A DNA stretch of 64,000 nucleotides. Origin: Camellia lanceoleosa. Taxonomy: Eukaryota; Streptophyta; Magnoliopsida; Ericales; Theaceae. Every line of letters begins with the position of its first letter. Within the stretch, counting starts at the first letter, position 1. Made by a program: the position numbers and the translations under genes. The stretch lies in assembly GCA_025200525.1 (NCBI GenBank), contig CM045763.1:63003018-63067017 (forward strand), in the 5' to 3' direction. Shown one piece after another: positions 23,032 through 34,733 of this stretch. Under the pieces are notes generated by a model. The model made no database searches. It was not told where the DNA came from and saw only the letters and a program-made list of their open reading frames with translations.

Positions 23032-23349
23032 ACAGTGTGGATGTGTTTTGGTGTGGTACAGATAGGATGGGAATTTGAGCTTTTTATGCAATACTATTTT
23101 CCGTGGTTGTTTGACCCGTTTGACCCACAATTCTAGATTTGGTAGAAGAAAACTTTTTGTAAGCTAACAATAATGAGTTTTGATCCCTCTTTTGTTTTTG
23201 TATCATAGGAATGAGACACGAATACAATTTTTTTGATTTTTGAAACAAAGATGTAATATTATATTTGCAAAAATCGTAAAGTTGGTATTTTAGATATACA
23301 ATATATATGTTGCGTTATGAATGTAATGTCTCGTTTATTACTTTGTAAA

Positions 23350-24326
23350 ATGGCCAATAATGCTAACGGAAGCAAATCATCAGTTAGTGGCACTGAATCG
23401 ATGAAAAGAATCATGGAAAGAGCGGTTACTAGCTTTTTGCAAGCCTTGTAGACCAACATCAACAATGGGATACCAGAACGGCGAGAAGAGCCAATTACCA
23501 TAAAACAGTTTCAGGATATGAAACCCACCACATTTTTTGACGGTCCAAACCCAATGGTAGCGGACGCTTGGGTTAAAGACATGGAAAAGATTTTTTGCAC
23601 TTTACCTTGTACTGAAAGACAGAAGGTAACTTTCGCCACTTTCACTTTCAAAGATAATGCGCAGGAATGGTGGCTTCTCACCCTAGAGAAAGAAAAAATC
23701 GTGACTTGGGCAAGATTCTTAGAAGTATTTTATGCAAAATACTTTCCAAATTCGTTGTGGGAACAAAAGGCGTCAGAATTCATACATCTAAAGTAAGGAA
23801 CCATGACGGTGGCTGAAACGAGAGCATGTTCACACAACTCGCTCGGTTTGCGACATATGTCATCCCCACCGAAGCTCGAAAAGCAAAAAAATTTGAAGTA
23901 AGATTGGATGCTAAAATCAAAGATAGGCTTAAGGTTTTGAAACTGCCAACCTATGCGGAAGTGGTAGACCGAGCGTACATTACAGAAAAATGGATTAAAG
24001 CCTCGCGTTCCCGGGAACCAAGCCAAAAGAAGCAATTATGGGAAAGAGACAACAGAAGATCCGGTGTTACGCCTCCCAAGAGGGTGAATACGGGCACAAC
24101 CAGCTCAGGCAATCAAGGTTCTACTAACCCCAGAGGTGGCGCCATTCCAACTTGCCCTACGTGTGGAAGGGCTCATTGGGGACAATGCCATCGAGACATG
24201 GGAGCATGCTTCAAATACAGTCAAGTTGGCCACTTGTTGAGGGACTGTCCAAAGCTGACCAATCCTACAACCAGCCCCTCTAGCCTAGTGAAAAAACCCA
24301 CAGGACTTGGAAGAGAGAGGTAGGAC
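23350..24326 (+). pseudogene. Gypsy2 gag with zinc knuckle
   Basis: ATG at 23350 (MANNANGSKSS). The core reads MKPTTFFDGPNPMVADAWV and FKDNAQEWWLLTLEKE, then EFIHLK and a stop where Gln is expected, and continues in a shifted frame from 23826 (FTQLARFATYVIPTEARKA). The knuckle near 24205 reads CFKYSQVGHLLRDC, so the second Cys of CX2C is Tyr. Preceded by CPTCGRAHWGQC, a second zinc-like pair seen in this group. A TAG lies near 23449. Nucleocapsid and particle role, inactive here. Confidence 0.85.
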
Positions 24327-24353
24327 CAAAAACGCCTAGGAAGGGCTTTTGCC

Positions 24354-24821
24354 TTGGTACCTAGAAAACTAGAAGATACCAAAAACGTTGTGTCAGGTAT
24401 ACTTTCTATCTATGGTCATTTAGCTCAAGTCCTAAGTGACTCTAGGTCAACTCATTCTTTTGTTGCACCACACTTTGCTGCTAAGTTAGCATCAACACCT
24501 AAACCCTTAGGATATATATTTTCTGTGTCTTTTCTTTCTGGTAAGTCTGTCTGTAGTACTAATATGTACAGATCATGTAGTATATCCTTAAAAGGCAAAA
24601 CCTTATACGTAGACTTGGTTCCCTTCCGCATTGGGAACTTTGATGTGATCTTAGGGATGGATTGGTTGGTTGCCAACAACACCTCTATTGATTGTAAAGC
24701 TAAAAAGGTCTCCCTCAGGTTACCAAACAAACCCAAGCTTGTTTTTGACGGGATTGGAGTTTCCAACCCTCCCTGTATTATATCTTCCATGACAGTTCAA
24801 CGACTTCTAAAAAAGAGTTGA
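24354..24821 (+). pseudogene. Gypsy2 aspartic protease region
   Basis: Open segment of 155 codons. The active-site motif reads VLSDSRSTHSFVAP, with Arg in place of Gly of the usual DSG, which should inactivate it. Downstream NFDVILGMDWLVANN is the conserved C-terminal protease signature. It ends TVQRLLKKS; the linker to RT follows after a small shift. Confidence 0.82.
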
Positions 24822-24829
24822 CCGGGAAA

Positions 24830-25700
24830 TCGAATTCATCATTAAAACTCAACTTGGTACCCAACCAGTATCAAAAGCCCCTTACCGCATGTTAATGACA
24901 GAATTGAAAGAATTGAAGACTCAACTCCAAGAACTCTTGGACAGAGGTTTCATTCGACCTAGTACCTCACTTTGGCGAGCTCCAATACTATTCGTAAAGA
25001 AAAAGGATGGCACGATGAGGTTATGCATCGATTACCAGGAGCTAAACAAGGTCACCATCAAGAATCGGTATCCTCTACCACAAATCGATGACTTGTTCGA
25101 TCAGCTTCAAGGTGCCCAAGTATTCTCAAAAATCAACTAGCGTTCTGGCTATCACCGACTAAAATTCAAAACGGAAAGCATCAAAAAGACAGTCTTCAGA
25201 ACCCATTACGGGCACTACGAGTTTCTCGTCATGCCATTTGGTGTCACAAATGCTCCAGCGACTTTCATGGATCTTATGAACCGAGTGTTCAAACCCTATC
25301 TTGATGAGTTCGTCATCGTTTTCATTGACGACATCCTTATATACTCCAAGTCACTGGAAGAACATGAGCAGCACTTGCGAACAGTTCTAGAAACACTACG
25401 TGATCACAAACTTTATGCCAAGTTGAAGAAATACGAATTTTAGATCACTAGTGTACACTTTTTTGGTCACGTCATTAATAAAGATGGCATCGCGATTGAC
25501 CCCTAAAAAGTTACAGTAATCGTGGACTGGCCACGACCTACTAATGTATCAGAAATTCGAAGTTTCTTGGGTCTAACTGTCTATTACCGACGTTTCGTGC
25601 AAGATTTCTCGAAAATAGCATCACCTTTGACCCAGCTAACTCAAAAGAACACACCCTTTAAATAGACTGACAAATAAGAGTGTTGCTTCCAAGAATTAAA
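24830..25700 (+). pseudogene. Gypsy2 reverse transcriptase
   Basis: [40 protein letters not shown] and [20 protein letters not shown] are followed by a TAG where Trp or Arg is usual. Then come [20 protein letters not shown] and the catalytic [20 protein letters not shown], all recognisably in order. Further stops occur at 25441 and 25506. Copies RNA into cDNA when intact. Confidence 0.85.
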
Positions 25701-26379
25701 AAGTCGACTTGTATCAGCTCCTATACTAGCACTCCCTACAAGAGCAGATGGGTTCATAATTTATAATGATGTCTCATACAATGGTTTGGGTTGCATTCTT
25801 ATGCAAAATGAAAAAGTCATTGCTTATGTGTCGCGACAACTAAAGATTTATGAGAAGAACTACCCAACTCATGATCTAGAATTAGTTGTGGTGATCTTCG
25901 CCCTCAAGATCTGGCGTCATTATCTCTATAGTGCAACTTGTGAAATTTACACTAATCACAAGAGTCTTAAATATCTGTTCACATAGAATGAACTGAATAT
26001 GAGGCAATGACGATGGCTAGAATTTATCAAAGACTACAATGTAGAAATCTATTACCATCCAAGCAAAGCTAACGTGGTGGAGACGCACTAAACCGAAAGA
26101 CGACCACAAGTTTGGCATATACTCTCGTTTCCCGCAAGATCAATGGACTGCACGCCAACATAATAGTGGAACCTACCTTAATTGAAGAAATTTGAGCATG
26201 TCAATGTGAAGATAAACTTTTGAAGAAAAAGTACGAGGAGCAAAGGAGTACGCCTGATCCTAATTTCACTATAAGCAATGGGATACTGAAATTTCGAAAT
26301 CGAATTTGCGTACCCGATATTCTAGAACTCAAAAGGAAGATATTGGTAGAAGCTTACAGCTCAAGGTTTGCGGTCCACC
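25700..26379 (+). pseudogene. Gypsy2 RNase H and start of integrase
   Basis: RNase [55 protein letters not shown] (Asp of YTD is Asn), then a stop, then WLEFIKDYNVEIYYHPSKAN. The integrase zinc domain begins VEAYSSRFAVH at 26348-26379 and is cut there by the solo LTR; it resumes at 30384. Confidence 0.8.
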
Positions 26380-29300
26380 TGTAATAACCCTCGCCACTGA
26401 TTACTGGTTAACCACTGATTACTGCTGAACTAAGACTGATTATGATAAGTAATTGAATTGACTGAAATATTGAACTGACTGATTGAATGTACTAATTTAA
26501 ATGCATTTCTATCTGTTTGACTGCTAAATTACCTGTCACTGTTTTATGCTTTAAACTGTAAATTGAAGGCCTTATCGGCGGCCGAACCGGAAATTGATTG
26601 ATTTTTTATGCTAATTGAGATTTATATAATTTTTATGGTGTATTTATCTAAAATGTGATTTGGTATGATTAAATTAGATTAAATATTGATAAATTGCACT
26701 ACCTAGCTTAATTCACCAAAATGCCACACTAGTGGCCCACTACCTAAACATATTTGAGCCTTATTACATTCAAACAAAACATTTCCTCAGCCAATTTCCT
26801 TGTTATTGCCGACTAGAGAGAGAGAGTTAGCAGAAAACCTTGTGTTCTTCAAAGAATTGCTTGGAATTTAGAAGGATTGAAGGAGTCTTGCATAATTGAG
26901 CTTTTACATCTTGTATTCAAGACCTAAGGTAGGACATTCAACCTTTTATTGTTGTATTCAAGTCATATGTTGCATGGTTTATGGAAGTCTAGAGATTAAG
27001 GTCATGAAGTAGCTTAATGTGGTGAGTTAAAGCTTGAATTATGCATGCATGTTTATATCCTAGCATTTTGAGGTTGAATACATGGAATTTAGTACATGCA
27101 TGTTCATATTTTTGCATTGGACCATGAATTTGTCTTGGTTTTGAAAGAATTGGCTCATTTGAGCTAGTATTTGAAGCTTTGAAGATGTTGAATTCATGCG
27201 TGTTACACATTCATTATGTTCATGAAATTGGTTTGAAATTGTGTTTAATTTGTCACGACCCAACCCCAGGGGCTTAGAGTTGGAATTGTGACTTACTAAC
27301 TCATTCTTACTTGAAGCAAATTAAGTTACGCAAGCGAAAATAAAAGAAAATAATTAAACAGAAATTTTACTTTATGCTACTATTTAAGAAAGAGGAAATA
27401 CATTTCTAGGGCTTTCATTATTTTCTTATTCAGTGACCAGCCCCGAATAGAAACAAAAAGAAGCAAAAACATATAAAAAAAAAAAGAAAGAAAGATAAAA
27501 TAGTGGTTCAACAATAGTCCATGAGCAGGTTCTATTTTGTGGGGTTATAGGTTTCCCCTACATCTCGTCACCTGAAAGGGTAACAGCTATAAGCACATAG
27601 CAGAGTGAGAAATATTATGTCAAGAGTGTAGGGAATAAAATAACCACGGATAATGAGTAGGCTAAAATATTTGCATAATTTTATTTAAATGACAATTTAT
27701 TTAAAGTGGCAGGATACAGAAATCATGGAAATTAATAATCATAACCATGGTATAAAACAAAACAGAACAGAGGTCACAAAAGTGATAGTCAGAACAGAGG
27801 TCAATGGATCCACGACAAACAGAGGACCACAAAGTGGTCAAACAGAGGCCAGTGGTTATTTAAGCCCCCCAAGGCATGGGACTCCCGTGGTGATATTTAT
27901 AAAATATAATTGTTTATAAGGTTATAGTCAAATATATTTTAAAATTTAAACAAACATATCCATGGGTTTCCTTTTAAGTAAATAGAGTTTAGAATGTAAC
28001 CCACGTAACTAAAATATTTATAAAACATAACTTTTACTTATATAACTTAAAATATAGCTTGTATAAAATAAGTTATGGTAACTCAAAACATTCGTAAAAC
28101 GTATAATGGTAAATCAAGGTATAACATAACTCACCTTAAGTATAACCCTTAGCCTTTACTTTACTAGCAGAACTTCCTTTCCTTACTTATGTATTTCTCT
28201 TGGTTTCCCACTCTTCCCCTCTTTTTTTCTTTCGTTTTTTTTTTCTTCTCTGTATCACAACCCCTTAGTCCCTTTATATACTGCTTACTGAGCCCAGAGA
28301 TGAAGGATACGTAGCCTCTCTCTTATGGAGGCATCATGAGGCTAGAAGATTTGAGCTCTTAATTGAAGATTCAGTATGAGATTTAAATCTTTATGGATAA
28401 GTATTATCTTCTTAATATACATGCTTGGGACTCTTTTGTTTTTTTCCCTGCTTGGGCCAAATTCTATAAAACATTGCTGGGTCAAACTTTTTTTTTTTTT
28501 CCTTTTATTCAGTTATTTATTTGTTTTGGTGTTAAGTGTTTCCATGTTCCTAATATAAATTAAATTACATCTTATCATGTAGCATCATAAAATTAATTAT
28601 TTTATTTTATTTTTACTTTATAGATTACTATTGTTATTCCATATTATTATTTATTTACTATCTTTAATTTTAATTTGACCTAACTAGTATTAGAATTTCA
28701 TATTTCTGTTAATTTGACCATAAATAAAAATCCCTAATTAATCCCATATAACCCAGTGCTAAATCAGATTTTGTATTTATTATTAATTATTTAATAATAT
28801 GTTATCACATACACTCACAATTATATAACTATAAATATTTATGTGGTATTTAATTAAACGTTCAAGGTGTCACATAATTGAACTACCTTTGGGCTTTGAT
28901 TTTACAAATTGAGCCTTGAAACATGTTATATTATGAGTCTTGAAGTGTTTTCCAGAAAATTAGCCCAAAATGATCGAATTTGATGCATTGAAATTTGGTT
29001 TTGAGCTTGAGGTTCAAATCTGGAATTTCCAGAATTTGGACTCACTCTCGAGCAGGGAAAGTGGCGCTCGAGCGTGAAATTCGTGCTCCCAGCACTTTGC
29101 ATTGTTTTATAGTCCGCTCGAGCAGAATAATGGACGCTCGAGCGAGGTCTTGTGTCACACGCTTGAGCGTGTGTCGAGCGCCCATCGAGCGTGATTTTCA
29201 CACATCCAGTACTTTTGCCATGTTTTGCAGTCCGCTCGAGCGTGAGAAGTGACGCTCGAGTGGGGAACCTTTGTCTGCATGTCCGCTCAAGCGGGGAAAA

Positions 29301-30378
29301 ACACGCTCAAGCGAGACCCTGTTTTTCTGAAAATGTTGAAAATGTTTTTAAAGTGCATCTTTTCATTCTCATTCCATCCTAGGCATTCTTAGGCCTAGTT
29401 TAAGACATCTTAATGAGGATATAGATGTAGAACCACACCGAGTCTAAGTAGGGACTAAGTCTGTGATTCCCGAATGTCAACTTAGTGTGTGTTCATCCTG
29501 TAAACTGTGTAGGGTTGGCATCTGAGGACGCGCTCTAGCTTATTTGTAGCCCAGAACTCTGTGAGTAACAACTGTGTAAAGATATGTTAAAATATGAATA
29601 TCTTCTGAATGGTTAAACTGTACTATTTCTGAATTGATACTGTTAACTGAATGAATGTATGTCCTCTATTCTGAATTGTATTGTGGCATCCATAGCAACT
29701 CATATCAAGTATCATTCTTGTTACAGAGATCTTTGTTAGTTGCTATCTTGGAACTTACATCGTTATGATGGCCATCATTGGCTTGGTCTTTCAAGACCTC
29801 TCATTTCTTATCTTGTTCGCTAATGGATGTACTACATATGACTGTTATGATTGAATAACTGATATACTGAATCAATTGACTATTTTCAATACTGAAAGGA
29901 CATTCATTCTTAACCTCTTTACGCATTATGTTATTCACTGGGCTTTAGCTCACTGCTCATATATATGTAGGTGTTAAGGCATCGGACCGCTGCTAGGGGC
30001 ATCAGGCTAAGCACTGTTTTGTCAAGCTAACCTTTGTGCCTCACCTCGAGGTTCCAGTACTGTTCAAGCCAAGGCTGTGGGGTGTTTTAGATTCCCTCTT
30101 TTGTTTGTGTCCTGTATAGACTGAGTGAGACTTGTACTGTACTGAATGTTTCTGTATATGTTGTAAATACTGTTCTGTTTCCGAATGTGTATATATATGA
30201 AAAGTCTTTTTGCATATAGACTGTCACAGCTCATTGGACATTGTTTAATTACTGTTTTGGCTTCCGCCATGCCCCTATACTCTGTAATACTGTCTTACTG
30301 TTAAGCATGCCTTCGATAATCACGGATTACTAGCCGGTTACGGTGCTAAACCCATAGGGGCGGGTTTGGGTCGTGATA
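26380..30378 (+). mobile_element. Solo LTR of the Gypsy1-like family, inserted in Gypsy2 integrase
   Basis: Begins TGTAATAACCCTCGCCAC and ends GGGTTTGGGTCGTGATA, the same termini as the Gypsy1 LTR. It is flanked by CCACC at 26375-26379 and 30379-30383. Total 3,999 bp; without the nested insertion (1,629 bp with its duplication) it is 2,370 bp, close to the 2.5 kb Gypsy1 LTR. It contains the same GCTCGAGCG-type words (29040-29310). No internal domain remains, so it arose by LTR-LTR recombination. Confidence 0.92.
27251..28874 (-). mobile_element. Solo LTR of the Gypsy2 family, nested
   Basis: 1,624 bp. On the minus strand it begins TGTGACACCTTGAACG and ends GGGTTGGGTCGTGACA. It is flanked by TAATT at 27246-27250 and 28875-28879. 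It shows the full length of the family LTR whose fragments flank Gypsy2. This is the youngest layer of the nest at this spot. Confidence 0.92.
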
Positions 30379-30383
30379 CCACC

Positions 30384-31607
30384 TTGGCAATACAAAGATG
30401 TATCATGATCTAAAGGAACACTACTGGTGGACAGGAATGAAAAGAGACGTAGCAAGTCGTGTCTCCAAATGTCTACATTGTCAGCGTGTTAAGGCAGAAC
30501 ATCAGAGACTTGCAGGAATGCTGTAACCACTTCCTATTCTTGAATGGAAATGGGAGCACATTACTATGGACTTCGTGGTCGGGCTACCACAATTATTTTT
30601 GAAGAAAGATGCAATATGGGTTATAGTAGACTGATTGATGAAATCGACGCATTTTCTGCCAATCAAAATCATGTACTCCTTTAATAAGTTTGCCACTTTG
30701 TACATCAAAGAAGTCATTTGATTGCATGGTGCCCCAGTTTCAATCGTGTCTGACCGAGACCCCTGCTTCGTGTCTCATTTCTAGAACAAATTACAAGAAA
30801 CTTTGGGAACCACACTAAATTTTAGCACGGCTTATCACCCACAAACTAATGGGCAATCCAAAAGAACAATCTAGACGTTGGAAGACATGTTACGTGTATG
30901 CGTGTTGGACCTCAAAGGTAACTGGGATGAGCACCTACCTTTAGTGGAATTCGCCTATAATAATAACTACCAAGCAAACATTGGAATGGCACCGTACGAA
31001 GCTCTGTATGGAAGGAGATGTTGATCACCTATGTGTTGGACCGAAGTCATGGACAGCAAACTGTTAGGCCCCGAGATTGTGCAAATCACAAGTGATAAAA
31101 TCCAACTTATCCAACAGCGAATTCGAACTGTCCAGAGCCACCAGAAAAGCTATGCAGATACATGGAGACGGGACTTGGAATTTCAAGTAGGAGATCATAT
31201 GTTCCTCAAGATGTCACCAACAAAAGGGTTATCCGATTTGGAAAGCGAGACAAGTTAAATCCACGTTACATCGGGCCATTCGAGATGCTAAAAAGAATTG
31301 GTCCTGTTGTATATCGCCTTGCATTGCCACCTGAATTGTCCAATGTCCATAATGTGTTTCACGTTTCGATGTTTCGGCAGTACTTTCGAGATCCAGAGCA
31401 TGTTGTGGATTATGAGGACCTCAAAGTTCAAGAAGATCTCTTGTATGAAGAACAACCAGTGCAGGTTCTCGACTATGTAATCAGGTTCTCAAAAACAGGA
31501 CTATTCCTCTTGTAAAAGTTTTGTGGAGAAATCGTCGAGTCAAAGAAGCTACGTGGGAAACAGAAAGTCAAATGCGAGCCAAATACCCGCATTTCTTTGA
31601 AAGCTAA
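30384..31607 (+). pseudogene. Gypsy2 integrase remainder and chromodomain
   Basis: Continues the zinc domain directly (LGNTKMYHDLKE, then VSKCLHCQRVKAEHQ). Core: ITMDFVVGLP (D), SIVSDRDPCFVSHF (D), TAYHPQTNGQSKRTI (the Glu position reads Lys), with several TAG/TGA stops. C-terminal domain at 31031-31515: FQVGDHMFLKMSP, NPRYIGPFEML, NVHNVFHVSMFRQYF. After a frame change the chromodomain reads RTIPLVKVLWRNRRVKEATW, ETESQMRAKYPHFFES and TAA at 31605. Confidence 0.88.
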
Positions 31608-31652
31608 GGTACGTCAAGTTTGAGGACAAACTTCTATTTAGGAGGGGAGAAA

Positions 31653-32241
31653 CGTGACACCCCAAACGTTGAATTAATATAATAAGAACAAAAGTAAAAT
31701 AAAATATTAAATTTTATAAATGTACATAATAAGCATGTGTTTTAATTTAGGATAAATATAGAATTAAGCAAAGTTGTAGATAAGCTCAACAGAAATTAAA
31801 AAAAAAAAGTGTAATTATTTTGGATATTGGCGTCAAGGTGTAAATAGGCATGAATTCTAACTAATCTCCTGCTTGGTTGGAAGTTAAGTAGCAAGCTAAG
31901 TTGCTTGGAGATAAGGCTCAGTCGAATTAGCTCCTAGGATAATAGACCTAGGAAACGTGACAGTAATTTACATCAGCAACACTAGTATAAATAGGAACAT
32001 AAAGCATAGCTTAACCATCGAAAGATAAGAAACAAAGATGCTTCGAGTAAATCAGTAAAAAAGTGGAGAATTCCAGTAACATAAAGGATCAATATTTAAA
32101 GTGAGTTATATTATATCTTGAGTCACTATAATATATTTTACGTATGTTTTGAACTACCATAATTTATTTTATACAAGTTATGTTTTATAACTTATATTTA
32201 TGTTTCAATTACGTTAATTATTTTCTGAATTCCATTTACTT
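31653..32241 (+). repeat. Truncated 3' LTR of Gypsy2
   Basis: Follows the purine tract AGGAGGGGAGAAA and starts GTGACACCCCAAACG. About 590 bp match, in reverse complement, the inverted LTR part at 21720-22170, then similarity stops after CATTTACTTA, where GGTGTCGTTTGGTAAAAC begins. The remaining about 800 bp of the LTR are not found to the right. Confidence 0.8.
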
Positions 32242-32432
32242 AGGTGTCGTTTGGTAAAACTTACGTTTTTAGTTTTCTGTTTATATTTACAAAAATTTTA
32301 AAAACTCAAATAAAAACCTGTTTGATAAACTTTTTGATTTATAAATCAGTGGTCTCAGTTTATAAATTTGGCCAAAAAATGAAAACACAAAAAATGTGTT
32401 TCCATTTTGAGTTTTCAGTTTTTTTTTTTTTA
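32242..32432 (+). mobile_element. Possible truncated MITE at the LTR break
   Basis: GGTGTCGTTTGGTAAAAC is a start typical of plant PIF- or hAT-type MITEs, and TTA precedes it. The region is AT-rich. No matching inverted end was found, as it runs into a simple repeat and then the Retand element. Confidence 0.3.
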
Positions 32433-32583
32433 CCACCCAACACTAGCCACCACCCACCACCATTTTCCACCACCGTCTTCCGCCACCACCACCCACCGCC
32501 ACCTGCCACCACCACTCACCACCCACCTGCCACCACCACCCACCACCCGCCACCACCACCCACTACCCACCCACCACTCACCT
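32433..32583. repeat. CACC-rich microsatellite
   Basis: About 150 bp of CCACCACCACCCACC-type repeats. The Pro/His-rich and Val/Gly-rich frames across it are a consequence of the repeat, not genes. Confidence 0.9.
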
Positions 32584-32784
32584 GTCAGTGGAACGGTTGA
32601 AAAATGGTGCATGACAGCTCATACGCGAAGGAAAATTGATCTGTATTCTTGTTCTTGGATGAAGACATGTCGGCCTGAAATAAATGATCTCGGCTAGAAA
32701 GTTCTTAAGCCGACGTACGAGGAAAAAGTTCAATATAGGTTCCATCACCTCAGTATGCCGAGGTAATAGAACCTAGGGGGCAGT
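32584..32784 (+). repeat. Copy of the 3' internal end, left of the first LTR
   Basis: Matches 43093-43293 with about one difference, including the polypurine tract. It should not lie outside a normal element; it indicates a truncated neighbouring copy or recombination. Confidence 0.85.
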
Positions 32785-33353
32785 TGTGGAGATGTATTTT
32801 CTAAGTGCCAACACGTGGCCGAGGTGGCACCGAAGTGTCAGCCGAGGTGCCACGTGTTATGGTAGTTACGCCGAGGTTATCCCGGAGTTGCCGAGGTTAT
32901 CTGCGAGAACACAGGAGTCCGAGGTTTCCTCCGAAGATATCGGAATCCGAGATGATCAGATAAGGGGCAAGAGTCCTAGAATGAAGAAAGACTTCAAGAT
33001 GGATAAGGATAGTATTCTTAGGGAGTCTATCCTTATCTCTTGTAGAGTCCAAAGTAAGTACTGAATGAGAGTCCATAGAAGTGAGACTTCTAGTGGGACT
33101 AGGATAGATAGAGACTATAAAAGAAGGGCACCCCCGGCGGGTCTAAGGTACGCAATTTGTAGTCTTGAGCAGTAATTTAAGCACTTGTATTGTCTTTGAG
33201 AGATACTGACTTGATCGTCGGAGTGCCCCCGGGTGGAAGATCCACCGCCGGAGCCTTTTCTTTCTGTGCAGATTATAGGGAGCCATCTATTCTGCCTGTG
33301 CTCTACAGCTGGATTACTAAGGAGGGCAGTGTGATCGGAAATTCACTCACACA
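32785..33353 (+). repeat. Retand 5' LTR
   Basis: TGTGGAGATGTATTTT... to ...TTCACTCACACA. It has a TATA box ACTATAAAAGAAGGG at about 33114, with transcription likely starting some 30 bp on. Rich in CCGAGGT words. Confidence 0.88.
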
Positions 33354-33355
33354 AT

Positions 33356-33373
33356 TTGGCGCCGTCTGTGGGA
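33356..33373 (+). other. Retand primer-binding site
   Basis: TGGCGCCGTCTGTGGGAA, two bases after the LTR, as usual in Tat-lineage elements. The tRNA used was not determined. Confidence 0.8.
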
Positions 33374-33388
33374 ACGAAAGAAGAGTAG

Positions 33389-34705
33389 ATGGCCAGTAAC
33401 ACGCAGAAGGAAAAGATTGGGGACGACACTCCAGCTGGGAGTGGAAGACCCGTCGACCCTAACGCTGAAGGAGGAGACCACAGTGAAGAAGCTCGTGATC
33501 AGAATCATGCAGAGAAAGGTGTTGGCCAAGATGGCGACACATCAAAGAAAGCGGACCAGGGCAAGTACTATAACGAGGACAGCCTCCAGATTTGGAAAGA
33601 CAGATGTCTGAGGAGGGATGAAGAAGTAAAGGAGATGGCAAACAAGTTGGCAGACCTTCAATCGGTCGTCAACTTCATGATGCAAAATAATGTCATGCAG
33701 CCGTCGTACCCGCTACAGGACACACCAATGCCGGCAGCAAACGCCCAGAAGAAGGGGTGGAAAGAAATCCCCGAAGCCCCTCAGCACACGAGGAGTGGAA
33801 GACACTCTCACCGACACTCCAGGGAAGTCGGCCGAGAAGAACCGAGGAGAGAAGAGTCCTGAAGGACATATCGCGAGAAGGAAGCAGACCCCAAAGAACA
33901 TCAGCATGTTCCGGGGCGGGTATTGTGTTTCGATGCGTCCTGTGGGGAAGGATCAAAAAGGGGCCACCATGAGGCCGAGAGTAGTGCGCCGAAAAGGCTG
34001 AAGTCCAAAGACAGCCGGGCTGCAGGAAGAAGTAAAGAAGACTTGAGAGATTACCTCAAGAGGAAGCAAGAGAATGCCGGAGCCGAAGTAACCTCCCCGG
34101 TTAAGCCGAGGACGCCATTCTCGATGGAATTGGACAGATTCGTCGCGCCAAAAAAATTCAGTATGCCGAGGTTCCAGATATATGATGGTAAGTCAGACCC
34201 TAACTTCCATGTAGGATTATTTTTAAATTCAATGGCATTATATAGTGGGAACGAGCCGTTGCTCTGCAAAGTGTTCCCTTCATCCTTCGGGGAGATTGCA
34301 TCGGATTGGTTCCACAAATTACCGAAGGGGAGCGTGAAGAATTGGGAAGGCCTGGCCGAGATGTTTGTGGCCAGGTTCATAACAAACAAACTGCAGCCAT
34401 TGAGGGTGGATGCATTTATGGCTCTGAAGATCGGCAAAGATGAAAGCCTTAGGGCCTATGCAAAGCGGTACTATGAGGTGTTCAATCGAATACCTGAATG
34501 CAACCAGGAGGTGGCGGTCGTCTCTTTCAAGAACAGCCTGAAGGATGATCCCATCAAGGAAGTCCTTGGCAAAAACCCTGCCAAAGAGTATGGAAGAGCT
34601 CATGGCGAGAATCGAGAAGTATGCCAGAGCCGAGGAAGATACGTTAGGGAAAAAGGAGACGAAGCCAGAAAAAGGCAACGGCTCGCCGAAGCGAGGCTGA
34701 GGTAA
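33389..34705 (+). pseudogene. Retand gag
   Basis: ATG at 33389 (MASNTQKEKIGDD). The first 157 codons are hydrophilic, then the frame shifts near 33850 and continues at 33923-34705. Gag core: FSMPRFQIYDGKSDPNFHV, KVFPSSFGEIASDWFHKLP, FITNKLQPLRVDAFMALK, ESLRAYAKRYYEVFNRI. This is the Tat-type retrotransposon gag that forms the particle. Only one clear frame break is seen, so the lesion may be recent. Confidence 0.85.
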
Positions 34706-34733
34706 CAATGGACAGAACAAACAGGAGACAGAG

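Larger units (their letters stand above)
21047..32241 (+). mobile_element. Gypsy2: decayed Ty3/gypsy chromovirus with nested solo LTRs
   Basis: Plus-strand element: aberrant 5' LTR (21047-22402), PBS (22406-22417), an extra frame (22519-23031), gag, protease, RT, RNase H, integrase, chromodomain, polypurine tract (AGGAGGGGAGAAA) and a 3' LTR from about 31653 that stops abruptly near 32241. Removing the 4.0 kb insertion at 26380-30378 restores the integrase zinc domain. Its LTR family is the one at 27251-28874. The polyprotein carries many stops, so it is inactive. Confidence 0.88.

Noticed and set aside
32244..32697. Pro/His-rich and Val/Gly-rich open frames over the CACC tract
   Set aside because: They are translations of a microsatellite, open on both strands, with no domain.
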